From an uncultured Gammaproteobacteria bacterium (lineage in GTDB: Bacteria; Pseudomonadota; Gammaproteobacteria; Steroidobacterales; JABDMI01): DNA of 39,739 nucleotides. A program made the position numbers and the translations under genes. The stretch spans positions 1-39,739 of the forward strand of contig CAJQOG010000113.1 in assembly GCA_905479875.1 (NCBI GenBank), in the 5' to 3' direction. Below, piece by piece: positions 39,069-39,739 of the stretch; the stretch's first letter is position 1, and each line of letters begins with the position of its first letter. The notes under the pieces were generated by a model, which saw nothing but the letters and a program-made list of their open reading frames with translations, ran no database searches and was not told the origin of the DNA.

Positions 39069-39739
39069 TTATTCTCTAGTCAAAAACATGGCATCGCCAT
39101 AACTAAAAAACCGATAACGCTCTTGAATTGCATGTTGATAAGCGGCCTGCATTTTATCGTATCCTGCAAAGGCAGAAACCAACATCAACAAAGTGGATTC
39201 TGGAAGGTGAAAATTAGTGAGCATGGCATCGATGACTTTAAAGTCAAAACCCGGTGTAATAAATAACTGACTATCACCCTTGAATGGCTCTAACTGTCCA
39301 GCTTTTGCGGCAGTTTCTAAGGAGCGTACAACCGTAGTACCAACTGCAATAATTCGGCCACCCTGCTTTTTCGTTTGTAAAATTTCATCAACCACTGATT
39401 GTGGAACGTCTAAGTATTCACTATGCATGATGTGCTCGGATAAATCATCACAACGAACTGGCTGTAAAGTCCCCGCTCCCACATGCAATGTAATTTCAGA
39501 AATATCTATGCCTGATGAAGCAATATCTTTAAGCATCGCTTCATCAAAATGCAAACTGGCTGTGGGTGCCGCAACCGCTCCTAATTCTTTAGCAAAGACA
39601 GTTTGGTAACGCGTTTGGTCTTGCTCAGTATCTTCACGTTCAATATAGGGAGGCAAAGGCATATGCCCAAAGTTTTGCAAGTAATCTACTACATCTCTAT
39701 CAAAACGCACTTTATATAGATTTTCAATTTTCTCTAGAA
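39069..39739 (-). CDS. queA: S-adenosylmethionine:tRNA ribosyltransferase-isomerase, 5' end truncated by window
   Basis: [65 protein letters not shown]; frame stays open to the window edge ([15 protein letters not shown]). Confidence 0.94.
   Translation of the reverse strand, partial: LEKIENLYKVRFDRDVVDYLQNFGHMPLPPYIEREDTEQDQTRYQTVFAKELGAVAAPTASLHFDEAMLKDIASSGIDISEITLHVGAGTLQPVRCDDLSEHIMHSEYLDVPQSVVDEILQTKKQGGRIIAVGTTVVRSLETAAKAGQLEPFKGDSQLFITPGFDFKVIDAMLTNFHLPESTLLMLVSAFAGYDKMQAAYQHAIQERYRFFSYGDAMFLTRE

Noticed and set aside
39280-39609. 109-aa plus-strand ORF antisense to queA
   Set aside because: Contained in QueA coding sequence; no domain recognised.

Overview
This window looks like a low-GC gammaproteobacterial chromosome segment. 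It is made mostly of conserved housekeeping operons and has no phage, IS element, tRNA, rRNA or CRISPR array that I could see. From left to right it contains: the 3' part of a 23-aa-repeat protein with a C-terminal peptidoglycan-binding domain; a small lipoprotein; amgK-murU divergent from lptD-surA-pdxA-rsmA-apaG-apaH; an OYE-family flavin oxidoreductase; a VOC protein coupled to a MetX-family acyltransferase; a DUF937 protein; der-bamB-yfgM-hisS-rodZ-pilF/W-rlmN-ndk (minus strand, read from ndk); a stripped-down isc locus (trmJ, iscS, a cysteine-poor IscU-like ORF, iscA) divergent from suhB; an accessory block (FAH-family hydrolase, cyclase-TPR protein, rhombotarget-like lipoprotein, HTH regulator, pepQ, unknown acidic protein); and secF-secD-yajC-tgt-queA (queA truncated by the window edge). 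The most interesting items are: (1) an IscU-like protein lacking the Fe-S ligand cysteines, next to an IscS that lacks the C-terminal tail known to dock IscU, in a locus missing iscR, hscB, hscA and fdx; (2) a MetX-family enzyme whose sequence resembles the serine O-succinyltransferase subgroup; (3) a rhombosortase-type (GlyGly-CTERM) lipoprotein converging on a membrane cyclase-TPR protein; (4) a structured suhB leader with a boxA-like element; (5) a 74-bp BIME/REP-like inverted repeat between queA and tgt. All calls come from reading the sequence and remembered family features; no searches were run.
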